A stretch of DNA of 64,000 nt from JAUUSJ01 sp964439395 (GTDB lineage: Bacteria; Bacillota; Clostridia; Lachnospirales; Lachnospiraceae). How positions within the stretch are numbered: position 1 is the first letter of the stretch; each line of letters starts with the position of its first letter. Where the stretch lies: the NCBI GenBank assembly GCA_964439395.1, contig CAYTNV010000009.1:36902-100901 (forward strand). Direction: 5' to 3'. A program made the translations under genes and the position numbers. This document shows, in pieces, positions 34,489 through 44,803 of this stretch. The notes beneath the pieces are model-generated. The model saw only the letters and a list, made by a program, of their open reading frames with translations, was not told the DNA's origin and did no database searches.

Positions 34489-35054
34489 TGAATTTGCTTA
34501 TCGATAATTATGATAGCTTTTCTTATAACTTATATCAATTAATCGGCGCATTAAATAATGATATCGCAGTTATTCGCAATGATGAAAAAACAATTGCTGA
34601 GATTGAAGCAATGAATCCAGAGAAGATTATTCTCTCTCCTGGACCTGGACGCCCAGATCAAGCGGGTATTTGTCTTGAGGTTGTCAATTATTTTAAGGGA
34701 AAAATTCCAATTCTCGGCATTTGCCTTGGACATCAATCCATCTGCCAAGCATTTGGAGCAACGATTACTTACGCCAAAAAACTTATGCATGGCAAACAAT
34801 CTGAGGTCGAGATAGATATCACTTGTCCTATCTTTGCCAATCTTCCAAATAAAATTTCGGCTGCAAGATATCATTCTCTAGCTGCCGATCCAGAAACTAT
34901 TCCAGAAACTCTTCAGGTTATTGCCAAAACCGATGACGGTGAAATTATGGCAGTAAAACATAGAGATTATAAAATTTACGGACTACAATTCCATCCAGAA
35001 TCTATTTTGACTCCAGACGGAAATATAATACTTAAAAACTTTTTAGAACAGTAG
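34488..35054 (+). CDS. trpG: Anthranilate synthase component II (glutamine amidotransferase)
   Basis: A 188-aa class I glutamine amidotransferase that supplies ammonia to TrpE. It starts LLIDNYDSFSYNLYQ. The nucleophile Cys is in GICLGHQSI (about 79), oxyanion PGPGRPDQAG (about 51), and the His-Glu pair is in GLQFHPESIL (about 168). The trpE stop and trpG start share a base (TAATG), which suggests coupled translation. No fusion with trpD, unlike some bacteria. Confidence 0.96.
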   Translation: MNLLIDNYDSFSYNLYQLIGALNNDIAVIRNDEKTIAEIEAMNPEKIILSPGPGRPDQAGICLEVVNYFKGKIPILGICLGHQSICQAFGATITYAKKLMHGKQSEVEIDITCPIFANLPNKISAARYHSLAADPETIPETLQVIAKTDDGEIMAVKHRDYKIYGLQFHPESILTPDGNIILKNFLEQ

Positions 35055-35066
35055 GAGGATATAATC

Positions 35067-36074
35067 ATGATTAAAGAAGCATTAGCTCAATTAGTAAACA
35101 ACAAAAATTTATCTCATGAGACAGTTTTAGCTGTTATGGATGAAATTATGTCTGGTAAGACAAGTCAGGTTCTCACAGCCGCATTTTTAACAGCACTTTC
35201 CATAAAAGGTGAGACAATCGAAGAAATCTCTGCCGCTGCGGCTGGTATGAGAAAGCATGCAACTCATCTTGAGCATGATATGGATGTATTAGAGATTGTG
35301 GGAACAGGGGGAGATAAGTCGAACTCCTTCAATATTTCTACTACCTCCTCTCTCGTTATCTCTGCCGCTGGTATCCCAGTGGCAAAACATGGTAACCGCG
35401 CTGCCTCAAGTAAATGCGGGGCTGCCGATGTTTTAGAGGCACTCGGTGTAAATATTACGATTGATCCAAAAAAGAGCCAAGAACTTTTAGAAAAAATTAA
35501 CATTTGCTTTTTATTCGCCCAAGTTTACCACAGCGCAATGAAATATGTCGGTCCAGTAAGAAAAGAACTCGGAATTAAAACCGTATTTAATATTTTAGGG
35601 CCTCTCACAAACCCAGCAAGTGCAAATATGCAGCTTCTCGGTGTTTATTCCGAAGATTTAATCGAGCCAATGGCAAAAGTTTTATATAGTCTAGGTGTAA
35701 AACGAGGTATGGTCGTATACGGCCAAGATTGCTTAGATGAAATTTCTATGAGCGCACCAACTTCTGTATGCGAGTTTGCCAACGGAGAATACTCCTTCTA
35801 TGAGATTACTCCGGAGCAGTTTGGATTTGAACGCTGTACAAAGGAAGATTTAGTTGGCGGAACAAAAGAGGAAAATGCAGATATAACAAAGGCTATCTTA
35901 TCTGGTCAAAAAGGACCAAAGAGAAATGCCGTTGTATTAAATTCCGCAGCTGCTATCCATATTGCAAAACCAGAGTACTCTATTGAGGAGTCAATTAAGA
36001 TTGCAGAAGATATCATTGATAGCGGAAAGGCAACTGAACAGCTTGAGAAATTTATCGCACTTTCTAACGAATAA
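35067..36074 (+). CDS. trpD: Anthranilate phosphoribosyltransferase
   Basis: A 335-aa enzyme joining anthranilate and PRPP. Motifs: EIVGTGGDKSNSFNIST (PRPP site, about 80), AKHGNRAASSKCGAADVLEALG (about 108), GVKRGMVVYGQDCLDEIS (about 211). The family's normal length. A GGAGG lies 8-9 nt before the ATG, 12 bp after trpG. Confidence 0.96.
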   Translation: MIKEALAQLVNNKNLSHETVLAVMDEIMSGKTSQVLTAAFLTALSIKGETIEEISAAAAGMRKHATHLEHDMDVLEIVGTGGDKSNSFNISTTSSLVISAAGIPVAKHGNRAASSKCGAADVLEALGVNITIDPKKSQELLEKINICFLFAQVYHSAMKYVGPVRKELGIKTVFNILGPLTNPASANMQLLGVYSEDLIEPMAKVLYSLGVKRGMVVYGQDCLDEISMSAPTSVCEFANGEYSFYEITPEQFGFERCTKEDLVGGTKEENADITKAILSGQKGPKRNAVVLNSAAAIHIAKPEYSIEESIKIAEDIIDSGKATEQLEKFIALSNE

Positions 36075-36087
36075 AAGAGGTAAGAAT

Positions 36088-36876
36088 ATGATTTTAGATA
36101 AAATTGCTAATAAGACGAGAGAGCGCGTCACTGCACAAAAACAAGAAATTTCCCTAGAAGAAATGAAAAAAGCTGCTCTCTCTCTCCCAAATACAAACGA
36201 TTTTCCTTTTGAAAAAGCTTTAGCGACAAAGGATTTATCCTTTATTTGTGAAATAAAAAAAGCTTCTCCTTCTAAGGGATTAATCGCAGAGCATTTTCCA
36301 TATTTAAAAATAGCCAAGGAATATGAAGAGGCTGGTGCCTCCGCCATCTCCATCCTCACAGAACCATATTTTTTCCAAGGTTCCAATAACTACTTAAAAG
36401 AGGTAGCTGATATAGTAAATATTCCGATTTTACGAAAAGACTTTACAGTAGATGAGTATCAGATTTATGAAGCAAAAACATTAAATGCCTCCGCGGTTCT
36501 TTTCATCTGTGCTCTTCTGGATACTAAAACTTTAAAAAAATATATTCAGATTGCAGATTCTCTTGGATTATCTGCACTTGTAGAGGCGCATTCTGAAGAA
36601 GAAGTTGCTTCTGCATTAAAAGCCGGCGCTAGAATTATCGGGGTAAATAATAGAGATTTAAAAACATTTACAGTAGATATTAAAAATAGTATTCGTCTTC
36701 GCTCTCTCGTCCCAGATTCCATTTTATTTGTATCTGAGAGTGGAATTAAGACAGCTGATGATATCAAAGCTCTCTATAAAAATAAAACAAACGCTGTATT
36801 AATCGGAGAAACTTTTATGAGAAGTCCGGATAAGAAAAAACAGCTTGCTATTTTAAAAGGTGAGATTCATGAGTAA
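36088..36876 (+). CDS. trpC: Indole-3-glycerol phosphate synthase
   Basis: A 262-aa TIM-barrel enzyme that closes the indole ring. Motifs: FICEIKKASPSKGLIA (catalytic Lys region, about 52), ILTEPYFFQGSNNYL, PILRKDFTVDEYQI (about 110), ALVEAHSEEE, GVNNRDLKTF (about 178) and VSESGI. I chose ATG 36088 (GAGGT site upstream, homologue start); the frame is open further up inside trpD. Not fused to trpF. Confidence 0.95.
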   Translation: MILDKIANKTRERVTAQKQEISLEEMKKAALSLPNTNDFPFEKALATKDLSFICEIKKASPSKGLIAEHFPYLKIAKEYEEAGASAISILTEPYFFQGSNNYLKEVADIVNIPILRKDFTVDEYQIYEAKTLNASAVLFICALLDTKTLKKYIQIADSLGLSALVEAHSEEEVASALKAGARIIGVNNRDLKTFTVDIKNSIRLRSLVPDSILFVSESGIKTADDIKALYKNKTNAVLIGETFMRSPDKKKQLAILKGEIHE

Positions 36877-37462
36877 AATAAAAATTTGTGGAATAAGAAG
36901 AGAATGTGATATCCATTATATTAATGAGGCGATGCCAGATTATATTGGTTTTATCTTTGCCAAAAGCAAAAGGCAGATTTCTCATGAGACTGCCGCTATG
37001 CTTTGCGCTAAATTAGATAAATCTATTACTCCCATTGGCGTTTTTGTAAATGCACCGATAGAAGAAATTCTCTCTCTCTACAACGAGGGAATTATCCAAA
37101 TGGCACAGCTTCACGGGCAAGAGAATTCCACATATATTAACAAATTACGCAGCCAAACAGACTGCCCTCTTATCAAAGCTCTAAAAATTGACAAAGATTT
37201 TGATAGCTCTATTCTTCCCACACTTGATGTCGATTATTTCTTATTTGACAATGGTGCAGGTGGAACAGGTAAAACATTTGATTGGAGTTTAATGCCTCAG
37301 ACTGAGAAACCATTTTTTCTCGCTGGAGGTCTAAACGCCCAAAATATAGAGGCAGCTATTGCCTATCATCCATTTGCCGTTGATTTGAGCAGTGGCGTGG
37401 AATTAGATGGTTTTAAAGACAGAAAAAAAATATTAGAAATTATATCAAAAATAAGAAAATAA
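36869..37462 (+). CDS. trpF: Phosphoribosylanthranilate isomerase
   Basis: A 197-aa TIM-barrel isomerase, the third step after anthranilate. It starts MSKIKICGIRR (catalytic Cys in KICGI), with IGFIFAKSKRQIS, GVFVNAP, MAQLHGQE and the catalytic Asp in LFDNGAGGTGKTFDW, ending with FLAGGLNAQN and VDLSSGVE. It starts at 36869, overlapping trpC by 8 bp, with AAGGTGAG ahead. Confidence 0.94.
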   Translation: MSKIKICGIRRECDIHYINEAMPDYIGFIFAKSKRQISHETAAMLCAKLDKSITPIGVFVNAPIEEILSLYNEGIIQMAQLHGQENSTYINKLRSQTDCPLIKALKIDKDFDSSILPTLDVDYFLFDNGAGGTGKTFDWSLMPQTEKPFFLAGGLNAQNIEAAIAYHPFAVDLSSGVELDGFKDRKKILEIISKIRK

Positions 37463-37468
37463 AATTCC

Positions 37469-37523
37469 CGTAGGCAGTCTCCAAATAGATAGATAAAAAT
37501 ATCCACATGGATTGCTGCCTACG
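37469..37523 (+). promoter_or_regulatory. Intercistronic hairpin between trpF and trpB
   Basis: CGTAGGCAG (37469-37477) pairs perfectly with CTGCCTACG (37515-37523) in the only sizeable gap (89 bp) of the trp operon. No T run follows. It probably affects mRNA processing or stability, so trpB/A could be set apart from trpEGDCF. Confidence 0.6.
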
Positions 37524-37551
37524 AATAAATAAACAGATAGGAGAATAAAAA

Positions 37552-38736
37552 ATGTCAAACGGTAGATATGGTATTCACGGTGGACAATACATTCCTGAAA
37601 CATTAATGAATGAAGTAATCCACATTGAAAAATGCTATGAATATTATAAAAATGACCCTGAGTTTAATAAAGAATTACAAGATTTACTAAATAATTACGC
37701 TGGTCGTCCATCGCTTCTCTACTATGCTGAGAAGATGACAAAAGATTTAGGCGGAGCAAAAGTATATTTAAAGAGAGAGGACTTAAATCATACAGGGTCT
37801 CATAAAATCAATAATGTACTTGGTCAAGTATTACTCGCAAAAAAAATGGGAAAAACTCGTGTTATTGCTGAGACTGGTGCTGGACAACATGGCGTGGCTA
37901 CGGCAACTGCCGCTGCACTTCTTGATATGGAATGTGAAATCTTCATGGGAAAGGAAGATACAGAGCGCCAAGCACTTAACGTATATCGTATGGAGCTTTT
38001 AGGAGCCAAGGTACATGCTGTCACAACTGGTACTATGACGTTAAAAGATGCTGTTTCTGAAACAATGAGAGAATGGACCGCCAGAGTTCACGATACAATG
38101 TATGTTCTTGGCTCTGTTATGGGACCTCATCCATTTCCTATGATTGTAAGAGATTTCCAAAGTGTTATTAGCAAAGAAGCCAGAGAACAGATTTTAGAGT
38201 ATGAAGGCAAACTTCCTGCTGCTGTTATGGCCTGCGTAGGCGGTGGAAGTAACGCTATAGGAATGTTCTATAATTTTATCTCAGATGAAAATGTAAAATT
38301 AATTGGCTGTGAGGCAGCTGGAAAAGGTATTGAGACAAAATTACATGCTGCGACTATCGCAAAGGGAAGTTTAGGAATCTTTCACGGTATGAAGTCTTAT
38401 TTCTGCCAAAATGAGTACGGACAGATTGCCCCTGTTTATTCCATTTCTGCCGGACTTGACTATCCAGGTATTGGCCCAGAACATGCAAATCTTCACGACA
38501 CAGGGCGAGCACAGTATGTCCCTGTCACAGACGATGAGGCTGTAGCCGCATTCGAGTATTTAGCAAGAACGGAAGGTATTATCTGTGCCATCGAAAGTGC
38601 CCATGCAGTTGCTCACGCACTAAAGATTATTCCAACAATGAGCAAAGACGAGAGCGTTATTATCTGTCTATCTGGACGTGGAGATAAAGATGTAGCTGCT
38701 ATCGCTAGATATAGAGGAGTTGATATTCATGAGTAA
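37552..38736 (+). CDS. trpB: Tryptophan synthase beta chain
   Basis: A 394-aa PLP enzyme joining indole and serine. The PLP Lys is in LNHTGSHKINNVLGQ (about 82-86). Other motifs: ETGAGQHGVATATA, ACVGGGSNAIGMF and CLSGRGDKD. The motif set and length match the TrpB1 type that works with TrpA. AGGAG precedes the ATG. Confidence 0.97.
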   Translation: MSNGRYGIHGGQYIPETLMNEVIHIEKCYEYYKNDPEFNKELQDLLNNYAGRPSLLYYAEKMTKDLGGAKVYLKREDLNHTGSHKINNVLGQVLLAKKMGKTRVIAETGAGQHGVATATAAALLDMECEIFMGKEDTERQALNVYRMELLGAKVHAVTTGTMTLKDAVSETMREWTARVHDTMYVLGSVMGPHPFPMIVRDFQSVISKEAREQILEYEGKLPAAVMACVGGGSNAIGMFYNFISDENVKLIGCEAAGKGIETKLHAATIAKGSLGIFHGMKSYFCQNEYGQIAPVYSISAGLDYPGIGPEHANLHDTGRAQYVPVTDDEAVAAFEYLARTEGIICAIESAHAVAHALKIIPTMSKDESVIICLSGRGDKDVAAIARYRGVDIHE

Positions 38737-39499
38737 AATTAAAAATGCATTTGAAAATAAAAAAGCTTTCATCGCCTTTATTACCGCTGGTGATCCTAGC
38801 TTAGAAAAAACAGAAGAATTTGTTTTAACTGCTGAAAAAGCAGGTGCTGACCTAGTAGAAATCGGAATTCCTTTTTCCGATCCTATCGCAGATGGTCCTG
38901 TTATCCAGGAAGCCAATGTTCGAGCTTTGAAAAATAATATAACAACAGATGATATTTTTAACTTAGTTGCTTCTATTCGTAAAAAGACAAATATACCTCT
39001 TGTCTTCTTAACTTATTTAAATCCTGTATACAAATACGGATATGAGAAATTCCTCGCTCGCTGCCAGGAATTAGGATTGGACGGACTTATTATTCCGGAC
39101 CTTCCCTTTGAGGAAAAAGCTGAGCTCGCTCCTCTTGCTAAGCAGTATGATGTCGATATCATCTCTCTGATTGCTCCAACATCTGAGCAGAGAATTAAGA
39201 CTATCGCTGAAGATTCCTCTGGATTTCTGTATATCGTCGCCTCTATGGGCGTAACGGGAGTCAGAACAGAAATTAAGACAGATCTTCCATCTATCTTAAA
39301 AGCTGTCAAGGCAGCAAGTGACACTCCAGCTGCTGTAGGCTTTGGTATTAACACACCTGAACAGGCTAAGACCATCTCACAATATGCAGATGGCGTTATC
39401 GTCGGAAGTGCGATTGTAAAAATTATTGCGGAACACGCAGATAATGCCGCACCATATGTTTATGATTATATAGCTTCCATGAAAAATGCTATTCGATGA
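38729..39499 (+). CDS. trpA: Tryptophan synthase alpha chain
   Basis: A 256-aa TIM barrel that releases indole from indole-glycerol phosphate. The catalytic Glu is in LVEIGIPFSDPIADGPVIQ and the Asp in DGLIIPDLPFEE. ASMGVTGVR is the loop 6 motif. It starts at ATG 38729 (AGAGGAG before it), overlapping trpB by 8 bp. It ends the operon. Confidence 0.97.
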   Translation: MSKIKNAFENKKAFIAFITAGDPSLEKTEEFVLTAEKAGADLVEIGIPFSDPIADGPVIQEANVRALKNNITTDDIFNLVASIRKKTNIPLVFLTYLNPVYKYGYEKFLARCQELGLDGLIIPDLPFEEKAELAPLAKQYDVDIISLIAPTSEQRIKTIAEDSSGFLYIVASMGVTGVRTEIKTDLPSILKAVKAASDTPAAVGFGINTPEQAKTISQYADGVIVGSAIVKIIAEHADNAAPYVYDYIASMKNAIR

Positions 39500-39524
39500 G
39501 ATAAAATAGACGTTATTGTATATA

Positions 39525-39572
39525 AAAAAATCCAGATAAGAAACTATTTCTAGCATCTTATCTGGATTTTTT
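39525..39572. terminator. Bidirectional terminator after trpA
   Basis: An 11-bp perfect stem TCCAGATAAGA (39531-39541) / TCTTATCTGGA (39556-39566) with an A run before and a T run after, between trpA and the convergent secreted-protein gene. Confidence 0.92.
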
Positions 39573-39602
39573 ATCGGCTTTTAAGGAATGTATAATTTAG
39601 TA

Positions 39603-42569
39603 TTATTTCTTCACTGTCACTGATTTTGCATCACTCCATGTCGAGCTATAATCTGTTCCGTTTATATTGATATAACTTCTGACACGCACATAATATTTTT
39701 TCTGTGCTGTAAGCTTATATACTATCTTAGATACATTAGCAGCACCGTTTACTCTTAATATTTGGGAATAACCAAAACTGCTATTTGTGCTATACTCTAT
39801 ATGATAGCTTGTAGCCTTTTCATTTTTATTCCAATTTACAGTCATCTGTTTTGCTGTCTTACTCTCTAGGCTAGTAATCTTTGGTGTATCCAATCGATAT
39901 GTCGTCTTTACTGCAGATTCCTTTGACCTTATTATAGTATCTCCTACTTTTATATAAGCTATAATCTTGTAACTATATCTTGCTCCGTTTGTCGTCGCAG
40001 TTTGATCAGTCCAACTTTCTGTCTTACCAGAAGTAATCGTCATTACTTTATTATAGACTCTTCCATTTTCACTGCGATAGATTTCATATCCGGTTGCACC
40101 AACTACTTTAGACCAGTTAACTACAAGTCCCTCGTCTACCTTACCAAATTTGAATACTGATGGTCTCGATGGCGCAATATAAATTTCTGCTGTAATTGTT
40201 CCCTTATAATTTTCAGCACCCTTCACTGTTACAGTTCCAATACCAGGCTGTACATTGTCCTTATAAATAACTTTATAATCTACAAATTTTTCTAACGCCT
40301 TTTCTCCATTCAATACAGTTGCCGCTGGTTTTTTTGGATCTCCAGTATAATTATAATCATTTCGAGATAATTGTAATGTAAACTTCTCAATACTTAATTT
40401 TCTTATTAAAAACTCTTCCGTCTTATTACCTGTATATTTACCAATACCTTGAATAATTACTGTCGCCATACCAGCATTGACGTTATTGACATATGTTACT
40501 GTATAATCTACATTCTTCTTTAGAGTAGTATCCCCATTTTTTATTTTTACAGATGGCTTTTTCTCCACTCCTGAATAAGTATATTTTGCAGTAGACATTT
40601 CTATTGTAAGATCATTTATATCGGTTAATTCTGCTGGAATCTCTTCTTCTTTGCCTCTATATCCACAGATTTCACATTCCTCATGTTTCGATCCCTTTTG
40701 TGTTCCTTCAGGATGCTTATCAATAATCCACTCAAAACTATGTTTCGCTAAATCCTTCTTTTCTGAACAGCGATTACACTCTATCCAGTGATTATCCGCA
40801 TCTACTTGCCAGTTTTCTCCCCAATCATGACCTAATTCAGAAATAATAACCGAATCTTTATCTGTAATCTCCTTCAACGCATCCGCATCTTCAAAATATC
40901 TTCCACAATTATCACAAATATAATAAGCTTTATTACCAGCCTCTGCACAAGTGGCCTCTACAGCTTCTATAAATTGTAAACTACTATGTACAAGAACAAT
41001 CGGAGTGCCTTCTACCTCTCCTGTAAATGTCGACTGACAATTGCTATATATTGTTCCATTATTCGTCAATGCTCCCTGTTGTTGTGTAAATATAGCATTA
41101 TTTTGAATTGTTCCATTATTTGTTGTCACGTTTCCATTTATCAAGACACTTCCATTATTCTCTAATTTTCCATTTATGACTAAACTAGGCACTGCTGTTA
41201 AATCAAGACTAGCTTCCTCTTGGACTAAAACTTCTCCTCCTTGTAAAATTTCTACTGGACGGCTATCTCCTAAAGTTACATCCGTTGAAATAAGATTGGT
41301 TCCACTAAATAATAGCTTCGTATCTTTGTTTTCCAAAATACGGCCATTTACTACCGCATCAGGTTCACATGAATATGTTCCAATTGTTCTGATTACTGCT
41401 GTACTATTGTCCATACCATTCAATACGGAATTGCCCTTTATAAGAGTATTGGCCGTATACTTTGTCTCATTTTCTGTACTGGCAAGTATTCCGATTGAAG
41501 CATCTTTAAAATTCACTTCTGAATCTTCAACAATAACATCTGAATATGACAGTACACCATTACTCGCATCTATTGTCAAATTACTCTTACTTATATTGGT
41601 AGTATATTTAGCATCTATATTCCTTGCGTAAATCCCCGCAGTTGCTGCTTTTAATCTACCCTCGCAGTTATTTAAACATACAGATCCAAAATAGCTATAA
41701 AGTGCCGCAGAGCCTCCTGTTACATCTAATGTAGAATCACTAATCTCCAAACTCTTATTATTGGCGTGAATTGCAATTATATTTGCAAATACAGTAACAT
41801 TACTATTTGTAATAACTTGCTTGTCAAAGCAGGTAAGTCCTACACCATTACTGTTGACATTCACATCAGAATTGCTAATTGTCAAATTATATTCTGAAAA
41901 AATACACTCCATTGTATTAGAAGCTATCTGCGTTGCCTCATTCTTTGCCTTCAAAATACAATTATCAATAGAAATGCTTCCCTCTACGTGAATCGCATGT
42001 TCTCCACCTGTTACTGTAAGTTTTGGTCTCGAATCGTTTTCACCATCATAAGAACCCATTCCTTTGATATCCAATGTATAGTATTTTCCTCTAAAGTGAA
42101 CTGTATCTCCTAATGCTACTCCATATTTACTATCGGCAGTAATTGTATTCTCGCTTCCTTCTGCCAATACAATCGTCAAATTACATTGTGCTACAATCGC
42201 TCCACCATTATAGCCATCCAAAGTTAATGTCTTCGTATCAGCATCATAAGTCCAACCCTCTCCTGATGATGTTTCAAATGCATTCACTCCATTTACAGTA
42301 AGCACTTCTGATTGTTCTTCCGCAATACTGTCTTATCCTTCTGCACTCTGTACAGCAGCCCCGAATGACTCTATCTCCTCCATATCTTCTTGCTCTAAAT
42401 CAAGATTGTCCGTGAGAATTTCGTTCTTTTTCTCAGTTAATTCTTCTGTAGTAATCGATGGATCACTCGCATTAACCTCCACTGCCTTCACATTTGTTGG
42501 CATGCTTGCACTTATCATCAGAATGCTAAGCGCAGTTGCAATCATTCCTTTTAATTGTTTTCGTTTCAT
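39603..42569 (-). pseudogene. Large secreted beta-helix / Ig-like / Fn3 surface protein, split by an in-frame TAA
   Basis: Two reading frames, 42569-42333 (78 aa) and 42305-39603 (900 aa from a GTG), lie in the same frame. They are separated only by TAA at 42333-42335 and nine sense codons, so I annotate one interrupted gene of about 988 residues. The first piece has a clear signal peptide (KRKQLKGMIATALSILMISA, cut near NVKA). The second has parallel beta-helix-like repeats (about residues 1-400), a Cys-rich region with CxxC pairs (about 450-560), two Ig-like repeats with YTYSGVEKKP and YNYTGDPKKP, and two fibronectin-type-III domains at the end. No LPXTG anchor is seen. With the stop read as such, the 900-aa part lacks its signal peptide. 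GTG 42305 has only a weak ribosome binding site. Sequencing error, strain mutation or read-through are all possible. Confidence 0.75.
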
Positions 42570-42921
42570 CTTATCCTCTCCTTTCTTCTAAATGAATTAA
42601 AATAATCGACTAGTTCTCCCTCCTTTCTTATAAGCAACGAAGTATACTCTTCTTTAAAAATCGAAATCCTGTATACCCTCTCCATAAATATCAGCATATA
42701 TAAAAAAAGACAGAGTTATCTGCCTTTCTATTATCTTTTTTTATTCCATAATTTTATTCTCTTATATACCAATTTTATCATATACAATAATCTCCAAAAT
42801 AGTTTTTATTTATATTGCTTTGTTCATTTTATTATTTAATTTTGCTTGTTATAATAATACTTCAATTTAGCAAAAAATACAAGTGTAAATACGAATAATT
42901 TTTAATTTCCGTCATTTTTCA
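42570..42921. other. Intergenic upstream of the secreted-protein gene
   Basis: AT-rich. A short stem GGCAGA/TCTGTC (about 42706-42721) followed by Ts on the minus strand may be a second terminator for the transpeptidase gene. No other feature is seen; the promoter of the secreted-protein gene was not identified with confidence. Confidence 0.4.
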
Positions 42922-42922
42922 T

Positions 42923-42955
42923 AAAAAAAGAGACACCATTCTGTATGGTGTCTCT
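42923..42955 (-). terminator. Terminator of the third L,D-transpeptidase gene
   Basis: An 11-bp perfect stem AGAGACACCAT / ATGGTGTCTCT with seven Ts on the minus strand, just after the stop at 42965. Confidence 0.9.
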
Positions 42956-42964
42956 CCATTTTCC

Positions 42965-44383
42965 TTAATAAACAAATACTGGTGTTCCAGATTCAAAATT
43001 CTGATAAATCTTTTTCGCATTAGAATAAGGTGTATTTACACAGCCGTGCGAACCACTTCCTTGATAAATGGAACCACCATAACTACTTCTCCATGATGCA
43101 TCATGAATACCTTCGCCCTGCTCGCCGTTAAATGGCATCCAGAATGTAACTGGCGAAGCATATCCTTGTCCTCTCAATGTAGCAGGACTCTGTTTATAGA
43201 TAATATAATAAGCGCCCTTATGAGTTCCTCTACCTTTTGTAACATCTCCTGTTACAACAGAAGTAGATACAATACATTTTCCATTCTTATAAGCCCACAT
43301 ATGCTGTGCACTAACGCTTATCTCAATATAAGTATCACAGTTTGCATCCACAGATGTTCTCTCGCCTTTTTCTGCTCTCAATAAGTATTTAGGCTCTTTT
43401 GTGAGACTTCTTCCTTGCTCAATTAACTGCATAAGTCTCTTAGCTTCTTTTGTCTCACTAATCTTCCAACCATAAGAACCGCCTGATGGAACCGTAACTG
43501 TGCTTCCACTGTGAGTTTTTAATTTCACACTTCTTTGATAAGTATCATACTTAGACGCTAATTCCTCAATATAATCTAATACTTTTTCATAATCTAAGCT
43601 TACATTCATTTTCTTATCAATAGTAATCCATTTATGAATTAACTTTTTATCACAAACTTCCTTTTCATCTGCAAATTTGTATGTAATCTTTGTACCTACA
43701 TACTTTTGTGCTGTTCTTAATGCATCGGTTGTCACTTGATCAGTGGCACGAATTGTTGGGGCTTTATAGGAACCATCAGTATCCATATCAACGACTGTCT
43801 CATTTCTCTTGAACGCTTTTAAGATATTTTCTTTTAAGCTATCTTTATCAACTTCTGTACCTTCTACCTCTGGTGTAATCTGATACTTTCCATCTTTATA
43901 TTCGACCTTCGCATTGGCTAAGTCTTTATCATTCTTCGTATCCATGCACTCCAAATTATCAATTATTTCGTCTAATTTTTCGGAATCATATGAAATATCA
44001 GCTTCTAACTTCACGTCTTTTTGCTTGAAACAATTAATAAACCATAAGAATTCATTTTGCGCTCTTAACGCATAATAAACTTCATAATTATACTCTAGTT
44101 TTACGCCGATATCTTGCGCTTTAATCTGCTCTGTCTTATTTTCTCGTTCCTTTAACTCTAAGTCAAAATCGCTGATAGATGCTGTTAACTCTTTCTTCAC
44201 ATCATTTGCATTTTTAAAATCTACCTTATGACCATTTAATGTTGTCTGGTATTGAAAATGCCAGTGGAAAAATGCCACACCAGCTGCATATACAACTAAT
44301 AAAAATATTCCAATACCAATTAATACTTTCTTCCATTTAGGCATTGGCTCTTTTGCACTGTTTTTTACTTTATCCCTTGCCAT
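42965..44383 (-). CDS. L,D-transpeptidase (YkuD), third copy
   Basis: A 472-aa paralogue of the pair at 15931-18892. Short basic cytosolic start, transmembrane segment (about 20-40, VLIGIGIFLLVVYAAGVAFF), two peptidoglycan-binding-like regions, then the YkuD domain with EGIHDASWRSSYGG and GSGSHGCVNTPYSNA (catalytic Cys about 30 residues from the end). It shares long blocks with the 506-aa copy (for example KYDTYQRSVKLKT against KYDTNGKSVKLKT) and so is its closer relative. It has its own promoter and terminator. The role is wall crosslinking; why three copies are kept is not evident. Confidence 0.9.
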   Translation of the reverse strand: MARDKVKNSAKEPMPKWKKVLIGIGIFLLVVYAAGVAFFHWHFQYQTTLNGHKVDFKNANDVKKELTASISDFDLELKERENKTEQIKAQDIGVKLEYNYEVYYALRAQNEFLWFINCFKQKDVKLEADISYDSEKLDEIIDNLECMDTKNDKDLANAKVEYKDGKYQITPEVEGTEVDKDSLKENILKAFKRNETVVDMDTDGSYKAPTIRATDQVTTDALRTAQKYVGTKITYKFADEKEVCDKKLIHKWITIDKKMNVSLDYEKVLDYIEELASKYDTYQRSVKLKTHSGSTVTVPSGGSYGWKISETKEAKRLMQLIEQGRSLTKEPKYLLRAEKGERTSVDANCDTYIEISVSAQHMWAYKNGKCIVSTSVVTGDVTKGRGTHKGAYYIIYKQSPATLRGQGYASPVTFWMPFNGEQGEGIHDASWRSSYGGSIYQGSGSHGCVNTPYSNAKKIYQNFESGTPVFVY

Positions 44384-44487
44384 ATTTTTTTCCTTTCTTT
44401 AAATTTTCCCTCTCATATTAACTTATGTTAAAATAGCTATTCTTTTCTTAATTATTAATTATCATAGCCCCTTTCCGTACTTTGTAG

Positions 44488-44516
44488 ATTATAATAAAAA
44501 TATTAGCTTTTGTCCA
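44488..44516 (-). promoter_or_regulatory. Promoter of the third L,D-transpeptidase gene
   Basis: On the minus strand: TGGACA, 17-nt spacer, TATAAT, about 100 nt upstream of the ATG. A 60-codon frame at 44524-44706 lies just beyond it and is not accepted as a gene. Confidence 0.7.
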
Positions 44517-44717
44517 GCTCCCCTTAAGTCATTCCATATTTTTCCGTACATTCTAATATTCTCCTTTTTTCTACTTCCAAATAGGTTTTTACCGTACTAA
44601 TGTATACTTTAACATAAATTTTCTCAAAGTGGAAGAGGGAATTCTCAAATTTTATATTATTGTAAGATTTCACTATCATTCTACTAGGGAATATTTCTTT
44701 TTTCAATATACTGGACG

Positions 44718-44762
44718 AAAAAGGTTTATATCTGCCCCAAAATCGCAGATATAAGCCTTTTT
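44718..44762. terminator. Strong bidirectional terminator after the ABC exporter operon
   Basis: A stem of about 18 bp (44718-44735 with 44745-44762), rich in TTATATCTGC/GCAGATATAA, flanked by A and T runs. Confidence 0.9.
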
Positions 44763-44803
44763 CCGTAATACCTCAATTCTATGTTGCTATGCTCTCACAT
44801 TGC

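Noticed and set aside
44524..44706. 60-codon minus-strand frame upstream of the third L,D-transpeptidase
   Set aside because: No ribosome binding site, no family resemblance, composition like the surrounding AT-rich spacer.
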